Part shown: in pieces, positions 35,890 to 45,356 of the stretch | Layout: every line of letters begins with the position of its first letter | Numbering within the stretch: the first letter of the stretch is position 1 | From: Polyangiaceae bacterium | GTDB lineage: Bacteria > Myxococcota_A > Polyangia > Polyangiales > Polyangiaceae | DNA length: 64,000 nt | NCBI GenBank assembly: GCA_947475525.1 | Contig: CANJMI010000008.1 | Span: 62,001 to 126,000 of the forward strand | Reading direction: 5' to 3' | Notes under the pieces: model-generated | Database searches by the model: none | The model's input: only the letters and a program-made list of their open reading frames with translations | What the model was told of the DNA's origin: nothing | Position numbers and translations under genes: made by a program

Positions 35890-36074
35890 CGGTTATGCAA
35901 GCCTCGAAAAAAAAGAACGCGATGATGATCGAACTTAGGTCGTTCTACCGTCAAGCAGCGAATTGAGCGGTCGCCATGCCACACGTGGGAGCGTTACGCC
36001 ATCCGAGGCGCCTTGTCGGGAACTCCCGCGAAGTAACACTTGGGCGGTCGTCCGTGTCCTATTAGGCTGTCCGC
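35890..36074. other. Divergent intergenic region, longest gap in the window
   Basis: 185 bp between the vWA lipoprotein and the 1407-residue protein. It contains an eight-base A-run near 35910 and a TATTAG ending nine bases before the GTG at 36075, but no convincing -35 box, inverted repeat or RNA gene. Confidence 0.5.
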
Positions 36075-39000
36075 GTGGAAAGGGGCAAGACGGCACCGCC
36101 GGGTTCGAACCGGAAAGATTCGGAACGCAAGACAGCGCCCGACGACGCCGCTGCCGCGAAAAACGCGGTTCGCCCGAAGCGTGCGCGCGGGCCAAATTCC
36201 GCCCGTGCGACGACCGTAGAAGCAGAGCCTGCCCCGCCACGCAAACGAACGGGTCGAGCCGTAACGGTGCCGGAGAGCGCTTCGCCAGAGCCCTCCCAGC
36301 AAACGAAAAAGCGGGCCACCACGAAAGCGACAGCGGCGAAGACTCGAAGCGAGGCTCGCATCGCCCCGCCCGAGCCGCCCGCTGCACTCGGTGACGTTGA
36401 GGGCGACGCCGGTGACCTCGAGGCGCTCGGAGAATCGCTGGCCCCACCTCCACGGCCAACCGAGCGATCGAAGCCCCATGATTCTCGGCGAGCGAGTGAC
36501 GAGCCCGTCGCGCCTGCCGCGGGCACGCAAGTCGAGCTCCCACTTCGCGCGCCAACTCTCCGACCCGTTGCCGCCGTAGCTCCGGTGGAGCGAGCCCCCG
36601 ATCGGGAAGCGTACGATGCCCCGGCGCCCTCGCAACGTGCGACGAACGTACCTCCGCCAGGCCGGGTAGCGAAGCTCCCGCCGCCACTCGCGGCACCGAC
36701 GATTCGGCGCCGCCAAGCCTCGCGAATGCCGGTAATAGACGAGCGGCTCGATACGCAGCCCGCGAATCGATACGCGTTTCCCGATGACGGCATGCCTCGC
36801 TCGCGGCGCCCAGGCGCACCGTCGATCCGCCCCGGCTCGATCCCTCGTGGGATCACCATCCCACCACCACCGCGAGTGGCATTCGGCGCAGAGTTCGCAG
36901 ACCAGGCGGAGAGAGCGTCACGCGAACTGTCGCGAATGGGGGACTCAGCCGATGTCGTTGTCACGAGCGCATGGCCGTTCGACGTCGACGAATCCGCCGC
37001 CTCGCTGCCGAAGGCGACCGGTCGACAGACGCGCGTTCCATCCGAGGCCTCGGAGAAGTTCGCCGACGGGGTGCAAGATGTGCTCGCGCGACTGCGACCC
37101 AGCGAATCATCGGCGCTGCGCGCTGCGGCCACCGCGGGCGAGGCGGAAGCGGCGCTCAATTCGTGGGGTGAGCCTCACGCAGGCGTCAACCGCGCGACCT
37201 CGGAGCCGTCACGACGCGCCCGCGACGAGAGCCCCCTCGCGCGCGACGATGATGACGCGTTCAACCCGTTCACCCGGCGGGCGCTGGATGCCGCTCCAGC
37301 GGCGGTCTCGGAACCTCGCGCGCAATCCTCCAGCGACGACGAGCAACCGACGTCCGGGGTCGACAGCTTCCGAAGCAAGGACGACGAACCACTCTCGAGC
37401 GGCGTCGCAGCAATGTTCGCCAGCGAGTCCGCGCGAGATCCAGAATGGAACCGCGGCTCGAGCGATCGGAGCGGTGGCGAAAGCGCAGCCCCAACCACGC
37501 ACGCGTTCTCGGAACTTCCCAGCGAGGAGCGCATCTCGGAGATCCCACGATCGCGGGGGGATATGCCGAGTGGAGCTTCGAGCGAATCCCTCGACGCCGC
37601 GATCGGAGACATCCTCGGCTCCAGCTATCCGGCGTCGATCGCCGACGGAACGGCAAACTTAACCGCGCATCTCGACGCGCTCCTGGAAGATGCCGCGAGA
37701 ACGGCCGACGCCAATCCCGAAGTCGACTTCGGTAACCTCGACGACGAATTTCAGCGCGGAGGTCCGACGACCAAGCCGGCCTCGCCCGCCTCCGACTTCG
37801 GACCACCGGCAAAGACGCTGCGCGGCCGCGACGTCGACGACAACGATTTTTTCGGCGATGACGCCGAGCGCCCATTTGCAATCGACGCGGAGCCCTCGAG
37901 CTGGGGCGATACGTCGTCGCGCGCCGCGAGCTCCGCGCCACCCGGCCGAAGGCCGACGCCAAACGATGACGTGCTCGACGTCGATCCGCGAGACGTCTCG
38001 TCGCTGCCGCCCACCGCCGGTCTGCGCTGGCCCGACGAAGGAGATGACGATTTCGACCAGGAGCCGAAGCGTCAGCGTTCAAGCTACTCGCCCGAGTCGC
38101 AGGAGCCACAGCCTTCAGCGCCGCCCGACGACGAGGACGACGACCGCGCGTCGGAGTGGGGCAGCGTCGATTCGCAGGCGGGCTCGCTCGCTCGCTCGAT
38201 CCCCAATTACAATGCCGCGCTAGAGAAACTGGCAAAGCCCCCGAGCGCGGCGCCAAGCGAGAGCCGTCGGCCGCTCCACACTTCGCTCCCACCAAAGGTG
38301 TCGAGTCGGCCCGCATCGCGAATTGCTAGCCGCGGCATCTGGCTCGCAACGGCGCTGGTTGTGGCTGGCGTCGCCGTCACACTGCTGCCTTGGTACATGC
38401 TGACTCGTGCGGAAAAACACGCGCAAAACTGCTTCCACAAGCTGGTCAAGACGACGGAAGGGGACCCGGCCGAGTGCGTTCCTTCGACAAGCGAGTTGGC
38501 CCTCCCACGCAGCCTGCCGTGGTTGAAGGCCGACGCCCTCCGCATCCGCGAACAGAGCGAATTCCGCGCCGCACGGCTTGCTTACGACATCGCAACGGCG
38601 ATCGTTCCCAACGCGACACGACGCGATGAAGCCGCCCTTCGCCTCCTCGAACTCACCTACCGCGGCAGTGCGACCGAACGCGCGGCGGCGCTCGGTGTGG
38701 TCGCGGGCGCACACGCAGCCGTCACTCAATTCGCCATGTCGAATCGCGAGCCCGAGGCGGTCTCGTTCGCGTTGCGCAGCTCCCGTGCGATTGGCGATCT
38801 CGATGGGATGCGCTCGCTCGCGACGGGCAGCAGCGAGGACGACCCCTTCGGCATGAGCCTGCGCCGTGGAGCGCTCTTGTGCTTGCTCGGCGATCCCGAA
38901 GAAGGCGCCCGCGCATTCGTGGCAGCAGACCTCGCACAACAGCGGCAGGAGATGAGGCAGACGGGGCACGGACTCGCGAGACTCGGCCTGATCGCGTGCG

Positions 39001-40298
39001 GCAAGCCGAAAGGCGTCGATGGCGAAATCAACGCGCGACGTATGGAGGACCGACTTCTGCCCGCGATGGCCGCCCTCGATGCAAGCTTCGATACGCCGGA
39101 CGGCTTCGCGAAAGCGCGCTCGTTCCTCGAGGATGGAAAGCTCAAAATCGGTGGCATTCAGCGGTTGCGCATCGCGCCCTACGTCCTTCGCGAAACGAAG
39201 CAGACCGCGCTCGAGGCGCTTCGACTCATGGCGCCACTCCACGCGCCGGCCGCGCGCTCGGACCTCGCCGCCGTGCGAACGCCATGGATGATGTTCGACG
39301 TCGAAGCGCCGGTTCAGGCGGTCTACATCGACACCCGCGCAGCCGAGATCGCAGCGCCGTATCTCGAGAACTTGGCGGAAAAACTCAGCGGAAAGCCACT
39401 CGACTGCAGCGGCGAGGAGTGCCCCGATCCCGCGGCGTTGAAGTTGCCCGACGCCGTCCTCAAGGAGGCGGCACGGATGGTCTGGTTCGAAGCCGCTGCC
39501 GAGCACGCGCGCCTTGGACATCGGGAAGCCGCGATCGAAGCGGCCAACCACGCGACCGAACTCGCCGCTCGCACGCGTCGCTACCTCGTGGCCCCAATCC
39601 TCCTTGCCGTCGGCGATGCCGAAGGCGCATTGAACTTACTCGTCGACGCCGTCGCTAACCTCGACGGTTACACGCCGCTCGCGCAGACGCGCGTCCACTT
39701 GAACCACGCGCTCGCCTTGGCGCATCTCGGCCGCTACGAGCCCGCCATGGCCGCCGCCGAACGAGCGTACGTCGCGGCCGGCCGGGCAGAAGAACTGGCG
39801 CGCGAGGGTCGCGAGGGCATCGACACCGAGGTTGCTCTTCAGGACGATAAAATTGCGGCCGCGTGGCTCTGGGGTGCAATGGCGCTACTCGTCGGCAAGC
39901 CGGACAGCGTCGGCGAAGCCTTGCGCGATGCGACCACGAAAGAACTCGCAGAAGTGGCCACTTGGGTTGGACTCGCAACGCGCCCCGAAGAAGAGCGCCG
40001 CGCCGAACGTTGGGAGCTCGCGCTCGCGATGCCTAGCCAGCCAGCCCTCCCGGCCGTGATGTACGTGGTGAGCCGCGCCGTGCCGTCGATGACCGAGGTC
40101 GAAGTCTGGATCGACCGAGTATTTCAGCAGGAAAACCGCACCCAGCCCATCCGCTCGATGCTCGCGCGAGCCGAGGCCGCCCGATGGCGCAACGACGCCG
40201 AAGCGGAGCGCAACTGGCAAAGCCGCGCGGCGAAAATGCTCGGCCTGATCAAAGACTACAAGACGTCGCTGCTCGCCCACTTCCTCGAGCTCCACTGA
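36075..40298 (+). CDS. Large single-pass membrane protein with disordered N-terminus and helical-repeat C-terminus
   Basis: 1407 residues starting at GTG 36075. The first 750 residues are low-complexity, charged and Pro/Ser/Ala-rich, with a basic N-terminus (KRARGP, PPRKRTGRAV) and then long acidic stretches. One transmembrane helix lies at about 754-776 (GIWLATALVVAGVAVTLLPW). The last 630 residues are helical with TPR-like spacing (LGLIACGKPKGVDGEINA, EHARLGHREAAIEAANHATELA, LNHALALAHLGRYEPAMAAAERAYVAAG). The long N-terminus should be cytoplasmic and the solenoid periplasmic. I do not recognise the family; no kinase or peptidase motif is visible. It may be a scaffold linking cytoplasm and envelope. 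It stands alone. Confidence 0.65.
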   Translation: MERGKTAPPGSNRKDSERKTAPDDAAAAKNAVRPKRARGPNSARATTVEAEPAPPRKRTGRAVTVPESASPEPSQQTKKRATTKATAAKTRSEARIAPPEPPAALGDVEGDAGDLEALGESLAPPPRPTERSKPHDSRRASDEPVAPAAGTQVELPLRAPTLRPVAAVAPVERAPDREAYDAPAPSQRATNVPPPGRVAKLPPPLAAPTIRRRQASRMPVIDERLDTQPANRYAFPDDGMPRSRRPGAPSIRPGSIPRGITIPPPPRVAFGAEFADQAERASRELSRMGDSADVVVTSAWPFDVDESAASLPKATGRQTRVPSEASEKFADGVQDVLARLRPSESSALRAAATAGEAEAALNSWGEPHAGVNRATSEPSRRARDESPLARDDDDAFNPFTRRALDAAPAAVSEPRAQSSSDDEQPTSGVDSFRSKDDEPLSSGVAAMFASESARDPEWNRGSSDRSGGESAAPTTHAFSELPSEERISEIPRSRGDMPSGASSESLDAAIGDILGSSYPASIADGTANLTAHLDALLEDAARTADANPEVDFGNLDDEFQRGGPTTKPASPASDFGPPAKTLRGRDVDDNDFFGDDAERPFAIDAEPSSWGDTSSRAASSAPPGRRPTPNDDVLDVDPRDVSSLPPTAGLRWPDEGDDDFDQEPKRQRSSYSPESQEPQPSAPPDDEDDDRASEWGSVDSQAGSLARSIPNYNAALEKLAKPPSAAPSESRRPLHTSLPPKVSSRPASRIASRGIWLATALVVAGVAVTLLPWYMLTRAEKHAQNCFHKLVKTTEGDPAECVPSTSELALPRSLPWLKADALRIREQSEFRAARLAYDIATAIVPNATRRDEAALRLLELTYRGSATERAAALGVVAGAHAAVTQFAMSNREPEAVSFALRSSRAIGDLDGMRSLATGSSEDDPFGMSLRRGALLCLLGDPEEGARAFVAADLAQQRQEMRQTGHGLARLGLIACGKPKGVDGEINARRMEDRLLPAMAALDASFDTPDGFAKARSFLEDGKLKIGGIQRLRIAPYVLRETKQTALEALRLMAPLHAPAARSDLAAVRTPWMMFDVEAPVQAVYIDTRAAEIAAPYLENLAEKLSGKPLDCSGEECPDPAALKLPDAVLKEAARMVWFEAAAEHARLGHREAAIEAANHATELAARTRRYLVAPILLAVGDAEGALNLLVDAVANLDGYTPLAQTRVHLNHALALAHLGRYEPAMAAAERAYVAAGRAEELAREGREGIDTEVALQDDKIAAAWLWGAMALLVGKPDSVGEALRDATTKELAEVATWVGLATRPEEERRAERWELALAMPSQPALPAVMYVVSRAVPSMTEVEVWIDRVFQQENRTQPIRSMLARAEAARWRNDAEAERNWQSRAAKMLGLIKDYKTSLLAHFLELH

Positions 40299-40365
40299 AC
40301 CGTACGCGGCACTGCGGTGCTGCGGTGCTTGTTGCCTCTTCGGCTCACGCCTCAGCGGGTCGGGC

Positions 40366-41094
40366 TCAGAAAAATCCGCAGCCGTCGAGGATCCCCGCAT
40401 CGGGGTCCGTCGGATCGATTCCGCCACTGCAAAAGTCTTCGTAGTTCTTGCCGTAGTGCGCCTCGATGAACGCGTCCGTTGCACCACGGTCGAAGCAGTC
40501 CGACTTGAGCGAGTACCCCCACGCTACGGCCGCGTAGGGGACGTCGAGTTCGGGATCCGGCGTGAGGATGATGCGGTTGTGCGTCGGTTCGTCGCACTTC
40601 GGGTCGGCGGGCTTCTCCGCAACGTACGCGTTCAGCGTGGCGACGGTTTCGGCACACTCGTCCTCGCTTGCAAAAAGCTTGCAGTTGTAGAGCAAGATGA
40701 CGCCGCTGTGTTCGGCGTCATGGAGGTAGAACCCGCGCGCAAGTGGCTTCTCGTACGTCTTAAACAAGCCCCAGATCGGATAGTGCGGTCCACTGGTCGG
40801 GGGATTCGACGTGAAGGCGATCTCCGAGCACATCTCGACATGCTCCGCAGCGACGACCGGCGGCTCACAGGTGCGGGTCTTACACGCCCCAGCAGGCGGA
40901 CTGCACACTTCGGGAAGCGGCGGCGCGGGGGGACCTGGATCGATGTCGAACGCGAAGTCGAACGTGCTCCGTGCGCCGCAGCCCAGGCCTGCTTGAGCCG
41001 CAATGAGTACGACGAAAAGCTGGAAGCACACGCGGCTGCGACCACGTTTGCCAAGCCCCGCACGAGAGCGTGTCACTCCAAAATCACGTTGCAT
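40366..41094 (-). CDS. DUF3105 predicted lipoprotein
   Basis: 242 residues as drawn; GTG 41076 is an equally likely start because it overlaps the upstream TGA (GTGA), as at other junctions here. The N-terminal hydrophobic segment ends at GLGC, a weak lipobox. The core contains FTSNPPTSGPHYPIWG, YLHDAEHSGVILLYNC and LTPDPELDVPYAAVAWG, which match DUF3105, a secreted domain of unknown function. Several cysteines at both ends suggest disulfides. It lies last in a run with DUF1552 and DUF1592 genes, so it may belong to the same envelope system. Confidence 0.75.
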   Translation of the reverse strand: MQRDFGVTRSRAGLGKRGRSRVCFQLFVVLIAAQAGLGCGARSTFDFAFDIDPGPPAPPLPEVCSPPAGACKTRTCEPPVVAAEHVEMCSEIAFTSNPPTSGPHYPIWGLFKTYEKPLARGFYLHDAEHSGVILLYNCKLFASEDECAETVATLNAYVAEKPADPKCDEPTHNRIILTPDPELDVPYAAVAWGYSLKSDCFDRGATDAFIEAHYGKNYEDFCSGGIDPTDPDAGILDGCGFF

Positions 41095-42503
41095 GGCGTC
41101 TTCGTCTTTCCGGTGAAACCTTCGACTTCACCGCCGTACTCGGTCAGCGCGTCAGGGTTCGGCACGACCGCTTTCAAGCACGCAAAGCCGATGTCGGTGA
41201 TGCTCGCGCCCTCCGTCGACCGATAGTGGCCAACGCCCGACTTCAGGCGACCGCCCGCTCGACCGGCGACGATGATTGGGTAGTCGCTCTCCGAATGACT
41301 CCAGCCTTCGCAAACGTCGCTTCCGGCCAGCACGCACATGTTATCGAGCATCGTCGCATTGCCCTCCGGCACCGCCTTGAGCTCACCGAGTAGCGTCGCG
41401 AAATTCTGCATGCAGAACTCGGCGCAGCGATGGATGAACTCCTGCTCGTAAGGAGCGACCATATGGCTCACCATGTGCTGGTCCGCGTGGCTGTAATCCG
41501 TCGCGCCGGGAAACTCCGGAAACTGCGACGGCGTGAGCAGGTCGAACTGCTGACCGCCGCTCGGGGCGGTAAACATGTAGCTTACCGCGCGGGTGAGGTC
41601 GCACGCGAAAGCGACGGCAACGAGCTTGCTCATCACCGCGTTGATCGCGGCAAGAGGCTCGCTACCGTCGGCGTTGTAATCGAGCTTGCCGGGCTTCATC
41701 GGCAAGTCGCATTGCGGTGGAATTGCGAGGATCTGCTTTTGCAAATCGAACAAGCTGTCCAGGTGGTGTTCGAGTCGCTGCCGGTCGGTGGTGCTGACGA
41801 GTCCGTGCAGCCGCTTCGCGTCCTTCATCACGGCATCGAGGGTGGCGACACGCAACGACGTCGTGTCGTTACCGGTACCTGGCACGGGGACAAACGCACC
41901 GAACAATTTGTCATACAGCGCCTGCGGATCGCGCTCCATCGGCAGCGGTTGACCGGGCCCGCGATGCGACATCGTCTCGAGCGTCGGACCTTGATTCGTG
42001 ACGTGGCGCTTCGTCACGCCGATCTGCAGGGACTTGAACATCGTCGAGGCCCCGATGAGATCCGTCGCTTGCTGGTCTATCGACTTACCGCCGAACTTCG
42101 AGGCGTACGGCGCGCCCGCCGGATCGAGCGCGATGAACGGGTAACCGGAGAACAGCCCCGCGATCCCGTCATGGTGGCCGCGCCGACCCGCCACCGGATT
42201 TTTGAAGCCGGTAAGCACCGAAAACTCGGCCTTGTGCGGTGCAAGCGACTTGAGCGCGGGACTCAGCTCGTAGTCCGGGCCAGTGGCCTTCGGGACCCAG
42301 TGCTCGAGGCGGCAGCCATTGCCCCACATCCACGTCATCAGTCGAAGCGGCAGCGGCGAGCCGTCGGCGTGGCGTGTACCGTCGTCATGCAGCATGACCT
42401 CGAGGACCGGCAACGCGAGGGCAACGGCGGTGCCGCCCACGAGTCCCCGAAGGAACGTGCGTCGCGGCAATACGAGCTCGTAAGGCAGACGGCGGCGCGT
42501 CAT
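41073..42503 (-). CDS. DUF1552 protein with Tat signal
   Basis: 476 residues from ATG 42503, overlapping the upstream stop (ATGA). The N-terminus carries a twin-arginine signal (RRTFLRG, Arg14-Arg15, then a hydrophobic core), so it is probably exported folded, perhaps with a cofactor. The rest matches DUF1552: LRLMTWMWGNGCRLEHWVPK, LTGFKNPVAGRRGHHDGIAG, SIDQQATDLIG and CDLTRAVSYMF. DUF1552 genes nearly always sit beside DUF1592/DUF1588 genes in Planctomycetes and Myxococcota, as here. Function is not established; sulfatase-like folds have been suggested for the family. Confidence 0.85.
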   Translation of the reverse strand: MTRRRLPYELVLPRRTFLRGLVGGTAVALALPVLEVMLHDDGTRHADGSPLPLRLMTWMWGNGCRLEHWVPKATGPDYELSPALKSLAPHKAEFSVLTGFKNPVAGRRGHHDGIAGLFSGYPFIALDPAGAPYASKFGGKSIDQQATDLIGASTMFKSLQIGVTKRHVTNQGPTLETMSHRGPGQPLPMERDPQALYDKLFGAFVPVPGTGNDTTSLRVATLDAVMKDAKRLHGLVSTTDRQRLEHHLDSLFDLQKQILAIPPQCDLPMKPGKLDYNADGSEPLAAINAVMSKLVAVAFACDLTRAVSYMFTAPSGGQQFDLLTPSQFPEFPGATDYSHADQHMVSHMVAPYEQEFIHRCAEFCMQNFATLLGELKAVPEGNATMLDNMCVLAGSDVCEGWSHSESDYPIIVAGRAGGRLKSGVGHYRSTEGASITDIGFACLKAVVPNPDALTEYGGEVEGFTGKTKTPCNVILE

Positions 42504-44155
42504 TGTGGCGTCCCCACGCGTCGAAACAACTCGTGCGATGCGAGGTCGACCATCAGGGCCCGAAACGAATGCCCTTCTGCCGACCAGGTCGCGAGCAACT
42601 CGTTGATGGCCGGCCACTCGCTCTTCTGCTCCACGTGGCCTGCCGCGTAGCGGTAGAGCTGTTGCAGCATGCAGCTCTTCACGGCATCGGACGCGGCGAG
42701 CACCTCGGCGAGGCCTCGCGGAGCATCCCAAGTGCCGAGGAGCTCTATCGCGGCGCGCGTGTCGATGGCGGCACCGTTCTCGGTCTCGCGGAATTTACCA
42801 ACGGCATCGAAGTTTTCGAACGTGAGCCCAAGTCCATCCGCCATGTAATGACACGCGCGACAGACCGGATCGGCTTGATGGACCTTGAGGCGTTCACGCA
42901 ACGTCGGCGCCGCGCTCGACGGCGGAAGGTTCGTAACGACACCGGGCGGAGGCGGAGGCATCGTCGTGCAGAGGAAGCGTTCCATCACGAAGAGCCCGCG
43001 GTAGGTCGCGGACGTCGTCGTGCTGTGAGCCTGCCGGGTCATGACGGCCGCCGACGTGAGGACGCCGCTACGGCCTTGTGCCTCGGGCAAGGTCGTCACG
43101 CCCCACGCCTCCGCGGGAGCGCCAACCCCATAAAACGATGCGAGCGGAGCATCGAGGAAGGTACGGCTCGTCGTCAGTATCTCGGTAATTGGGGCGTCAC
43201 GTCGGACGACGTCCTCGACGATGCGGAGCGCCTCTTCTCGCATCGACATCGCGAGCTCGGGCGAGAACTCGGGGAAAAGATTCGGGTCTTTCGCGAGGGT
43301 CGGCAGTTCCCCGAGCACCAGCAATTCTTCGAAAAAATCGCGAACGGCGGTGGCCGACTCCGGCAGCGCTACCAGCACAGAGGCCCACTTTCGCACGCCC
43401 GCTTCATCATCGAGCTCGCCCCGCTCCGCCGCGTCGAGGAGCGCGGCATCGGGCGTCACGCCGGCGAGTAGAAACGATAAGCGCGTCGCCACCTCGTAGC
43501 CCGTGAGATCGCGCACGTCCGAGCGAGTCGGGTTCGGTCGGCCAACCTCGACCTGGTAGAGGAAGTTCGGAGACTGCAGGATCGCGCTTATCGCAAGCTC
43601 GACACCGGCGAAAAAGTCGGCCTTCACTGCCGCGCCTTGTTTCGCGAGCGCGACGTAATCCTCCCGCTCGGCTGAGGTCACGGGACGCCGCCACGCAAGC
43701 CGCCCGAACGTGTCGACGAACGACCCAAAACAGTTCGTATCGACGGCACTCACGGGCTTGCAGCCCACGAGCTCCGCGATGCGTTTCGTGTCGAGCGCAG
43801 CCGCCGCAGCAATCGCGCGCGCCGACGATTCGTACGCCCCGACCAGCGAATCATTGAATGACAGTTGGCTCGCGGCGATCGTCGTGAAGCCGTTCAGCTG
43901 CGTGTCTGCGGGAGGGCTCGCGGCTGCTTGCGCCGCGGAGCCGAGTAGCCGGCCAACGCTCCGGCGATAATGCCGGGCGAGCAACCGCCGAAGGGAAGGC
44001 TCGGCCGGAACGGTGACGTGCGCCGGTTTCGATTGCCCGATCGCGTCTTCGGACGTCGGCGCGCAAGCCCCGACCCCCGCGCACACGCCGAGCGCGACTC
44101 CGAGCCAGCGACTCGACACCAAAGAAGTGAGCGAAAACACAGCGAGTAACCTCAT
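42500..44155 (-). CDS. DUF1592/DUF1588/DUF1585 c-type cytochrome-like protein
   Basis: 551 residues from ATG 44155. A hydrophobic leader ends at VGAC, suggesting a lipoprotein. The domain order of the family is visible: an early DUF1587/1595 part (LAWRRPVTSAEREDYV), DUF1592 (LTGYEVATRLSFLL, EILTTSRTFLDAPLASFYG), DUF1588 (RGLFVMERFLCTTMPPPPPGV, then VCRACHYMADGLGLTFENFDAVG) and DUF1585 (EVLAASDAVKSCMLQQLYRYAAGH). CRACH is a CxxCH heme-binding motif, so it may bind one c-type heme. It overlaps the DUF1552 gene by four bases and lies 20 bases after manC. Confidence 0.85.
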   Translation of the reverse strand: MRLLAVFSLTSLVSSRWLGVALGVCAGVGACAPTSEDAIGQSKPAHVTVPAEPSLRRLLARHYRRSVGRLLGSAAQAAASPPADTQLNGFTTIAASQLSFNDSLVGAYESSARAIAAAAALDTKRIAELVGCKPVSAVDTNCFGSFVDTFGRLAWRRPVTSAEREDYVALAKQGAAVKADFFAGVELAISAILQSPNFLYQVEVGRPNPTRSDVRDLTGYEVATRLSFLLAGVTPDAALLDAAERGELDDEAGVRKWASVLVALPESATAVRDFFEELLVLGELPTLAKDPNLFPEFSPELAMSMREEALRIVEDVVRRDAPITEILTTSRTFLDAPLASFYGVGAPAEAWGVTTLPEAQGRSGVLTSAAVMTRQAHSTTTSATYRGLFVMERFLCTTMPPPPPGVVTNLPPSSAAPTLRERLKVHQADPVCRACHYMADGLGLTFENFDAVGKFRETENGAAIDTRAAIELLGTWDAPRGLAEVLAASDAVKSCMLQQLYRYAAGHVEQKSEWPAINELLATWSAEGHSFRALMVDLASHELFRRVGTPQ

Positions 44156-44174
44156 TGTAGCATGCGAGGCACGC

Positions 44175-45254
44175 CTACGTAAGGTCGCTATCCCCGCGCG
44201 ACACGAGCTCGGCAACGACGTCTCGAACGCGCTGCGCTTCGTCGCGATGAACGATCAACAACGCATCGTCGGTCTCCACCACCACGAGGTCACGCACGCC
44301 GCAGAGCGCGATGACGCGTTTTGCTCCGCGGGCGCGCAAATCACTGACGTGGTTGCCCGCCGAGTCAACGAAGATTGCGCCTGAAGGACCGCTGTTGTGG
44401 GCCTCGTCTTTCGAGGCAAGGTCGCTCAGGCTGAGCCAACTTCCAAGGTCGCCCCACCCAAAGTCACCCGGCACCATCGCGAGCTGTTCCATCTTCTCCA
44501 TCACCCCGACGTCGATGCTGACCGCCGGCAACGTCGGAAAGATCTCCGCGAGCACGGCCGACTCGTCGCCGGCACGCGCCGCCGCGTCGATAGCCGCGAG
44601 CCCCCGCGCAAGCTCGGGGAGATGCTCGGCAATTGCGCGCACCATGTCGCCCGCGCGGAAGATGAACATGCCGGCGTTCCAAAAGAAGGTCCCGGCCGCA
44701 AGAAACGCTTCCGCTCGAGCGCGCTCCGGCTTTTCGACAAAGCGGATGGCGCTCCAGACGATCCCTGAGCGAAGCTCGGCCTCGATGTAACCGAAGCCGG
44801 TCTCGGGGTGCGTCGGCTTGATTCCGATCGTCGTGATGATGCCCCGGCGCGCCGAGGCGACGGCCACTTCGAGCGCCGCTCGATAGCCTGGAAGATTGGC
44901 AATGTGATGGTCGCTTGGCAACGCCATGACGACCGCATCGGGATCGGTGCGGGCGATGACATGGGCCGCCCAGCCGATGCACGGCGCCGTGTTGCGAGCG
45001 GCGGGCTCGACGAGCAATTGGCCGCGCGACAACTCGGGGAGCATCGCGAGCGTCGCCTCGACGAGGTGGGCGCCCGTGGCGATCCACACGCGCTCCGGCC
45101 CGCACAGCGGCATGACCCGCTCGACGGCTTGCCTGATAAGCGCCTCGTCCCCCGCCAGCGCGAGCAGCTGCTTTGGTCGAAGGCGCCGTGAGGCTGGCCA
45201 AAACCGCGTGCCTGCTCCGCCGGCCATGATCACGGCGTGGATTGCTTCACTCAT
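44175..45254 (-). CDS. manC: Mannose-1-phosphate guanylyltransferase
   Basis: Makes GDP-mannose from mannose-1-phosphate and GTP for cell-surface polysaccharides. The 359 residues are a single nucleotidyltransferase domain without the C-terminal cupin isomerase seen in long forms. Key motifs are VIMAGGAGTRFWPASRRLRP with the following PKQLL, then LVEPAARNTAPCIG, FVEKPERA, WNAGMFIF and WGDLGSW. It is first in a minus-strand run with DUF1592, DUF1552 and DUF3105, though whether these share a transcript is unclear. It is divergent from the TerB-PPP gene. Confidence 0.92.
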   Translation of the reverse strand: MSEAIHAVIMAGGAGTRFWPASRRLRPKQLLALAGDEALIRQAVERVMPLCGPERVWIATGAHLVEATLAMLPELSRGQLLVEPAARNTAPCIGWAAHVIARTDPDAVVMALPSDHHIANLPGYRAALEVAVASARRGIITTIGIKPTHPETGFGYIEAELRSGIVWSAIRFVEKPERARAEAFLAAGTFFWNAGMFIFRAGDMVRAIAEHLPELARGLAAIDAAARAGDESAVLAEIFPTLPAVSIDVGVMEKMEQLAMVPGDFGWGDLGSWLSLSDLASKDEAHNSGPSGAIFVDSAGNHVSDLRARGAKRVIALCGVRDLVVVETDDALLIVHRDEAQRVRDVVAELVSRGDSDLT

Positions 45255-45356
45255 GGCGTCTCGCTTACCAAGGCTCGGCCTGGCCCGCCACGCCCTTCGA
45301 CGACTTCCGCGAGTGCGCGCAAAACCAAAAAACTTTCATGTAGGATGCGTCCGATT

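Noticed and set aside
38220-39551. Minus-strand open frame of 443 codons inside the 1407-residue protein gene
   Set aside because: Shadow frame; composition rich in Arg, His and Cys, with no motif.
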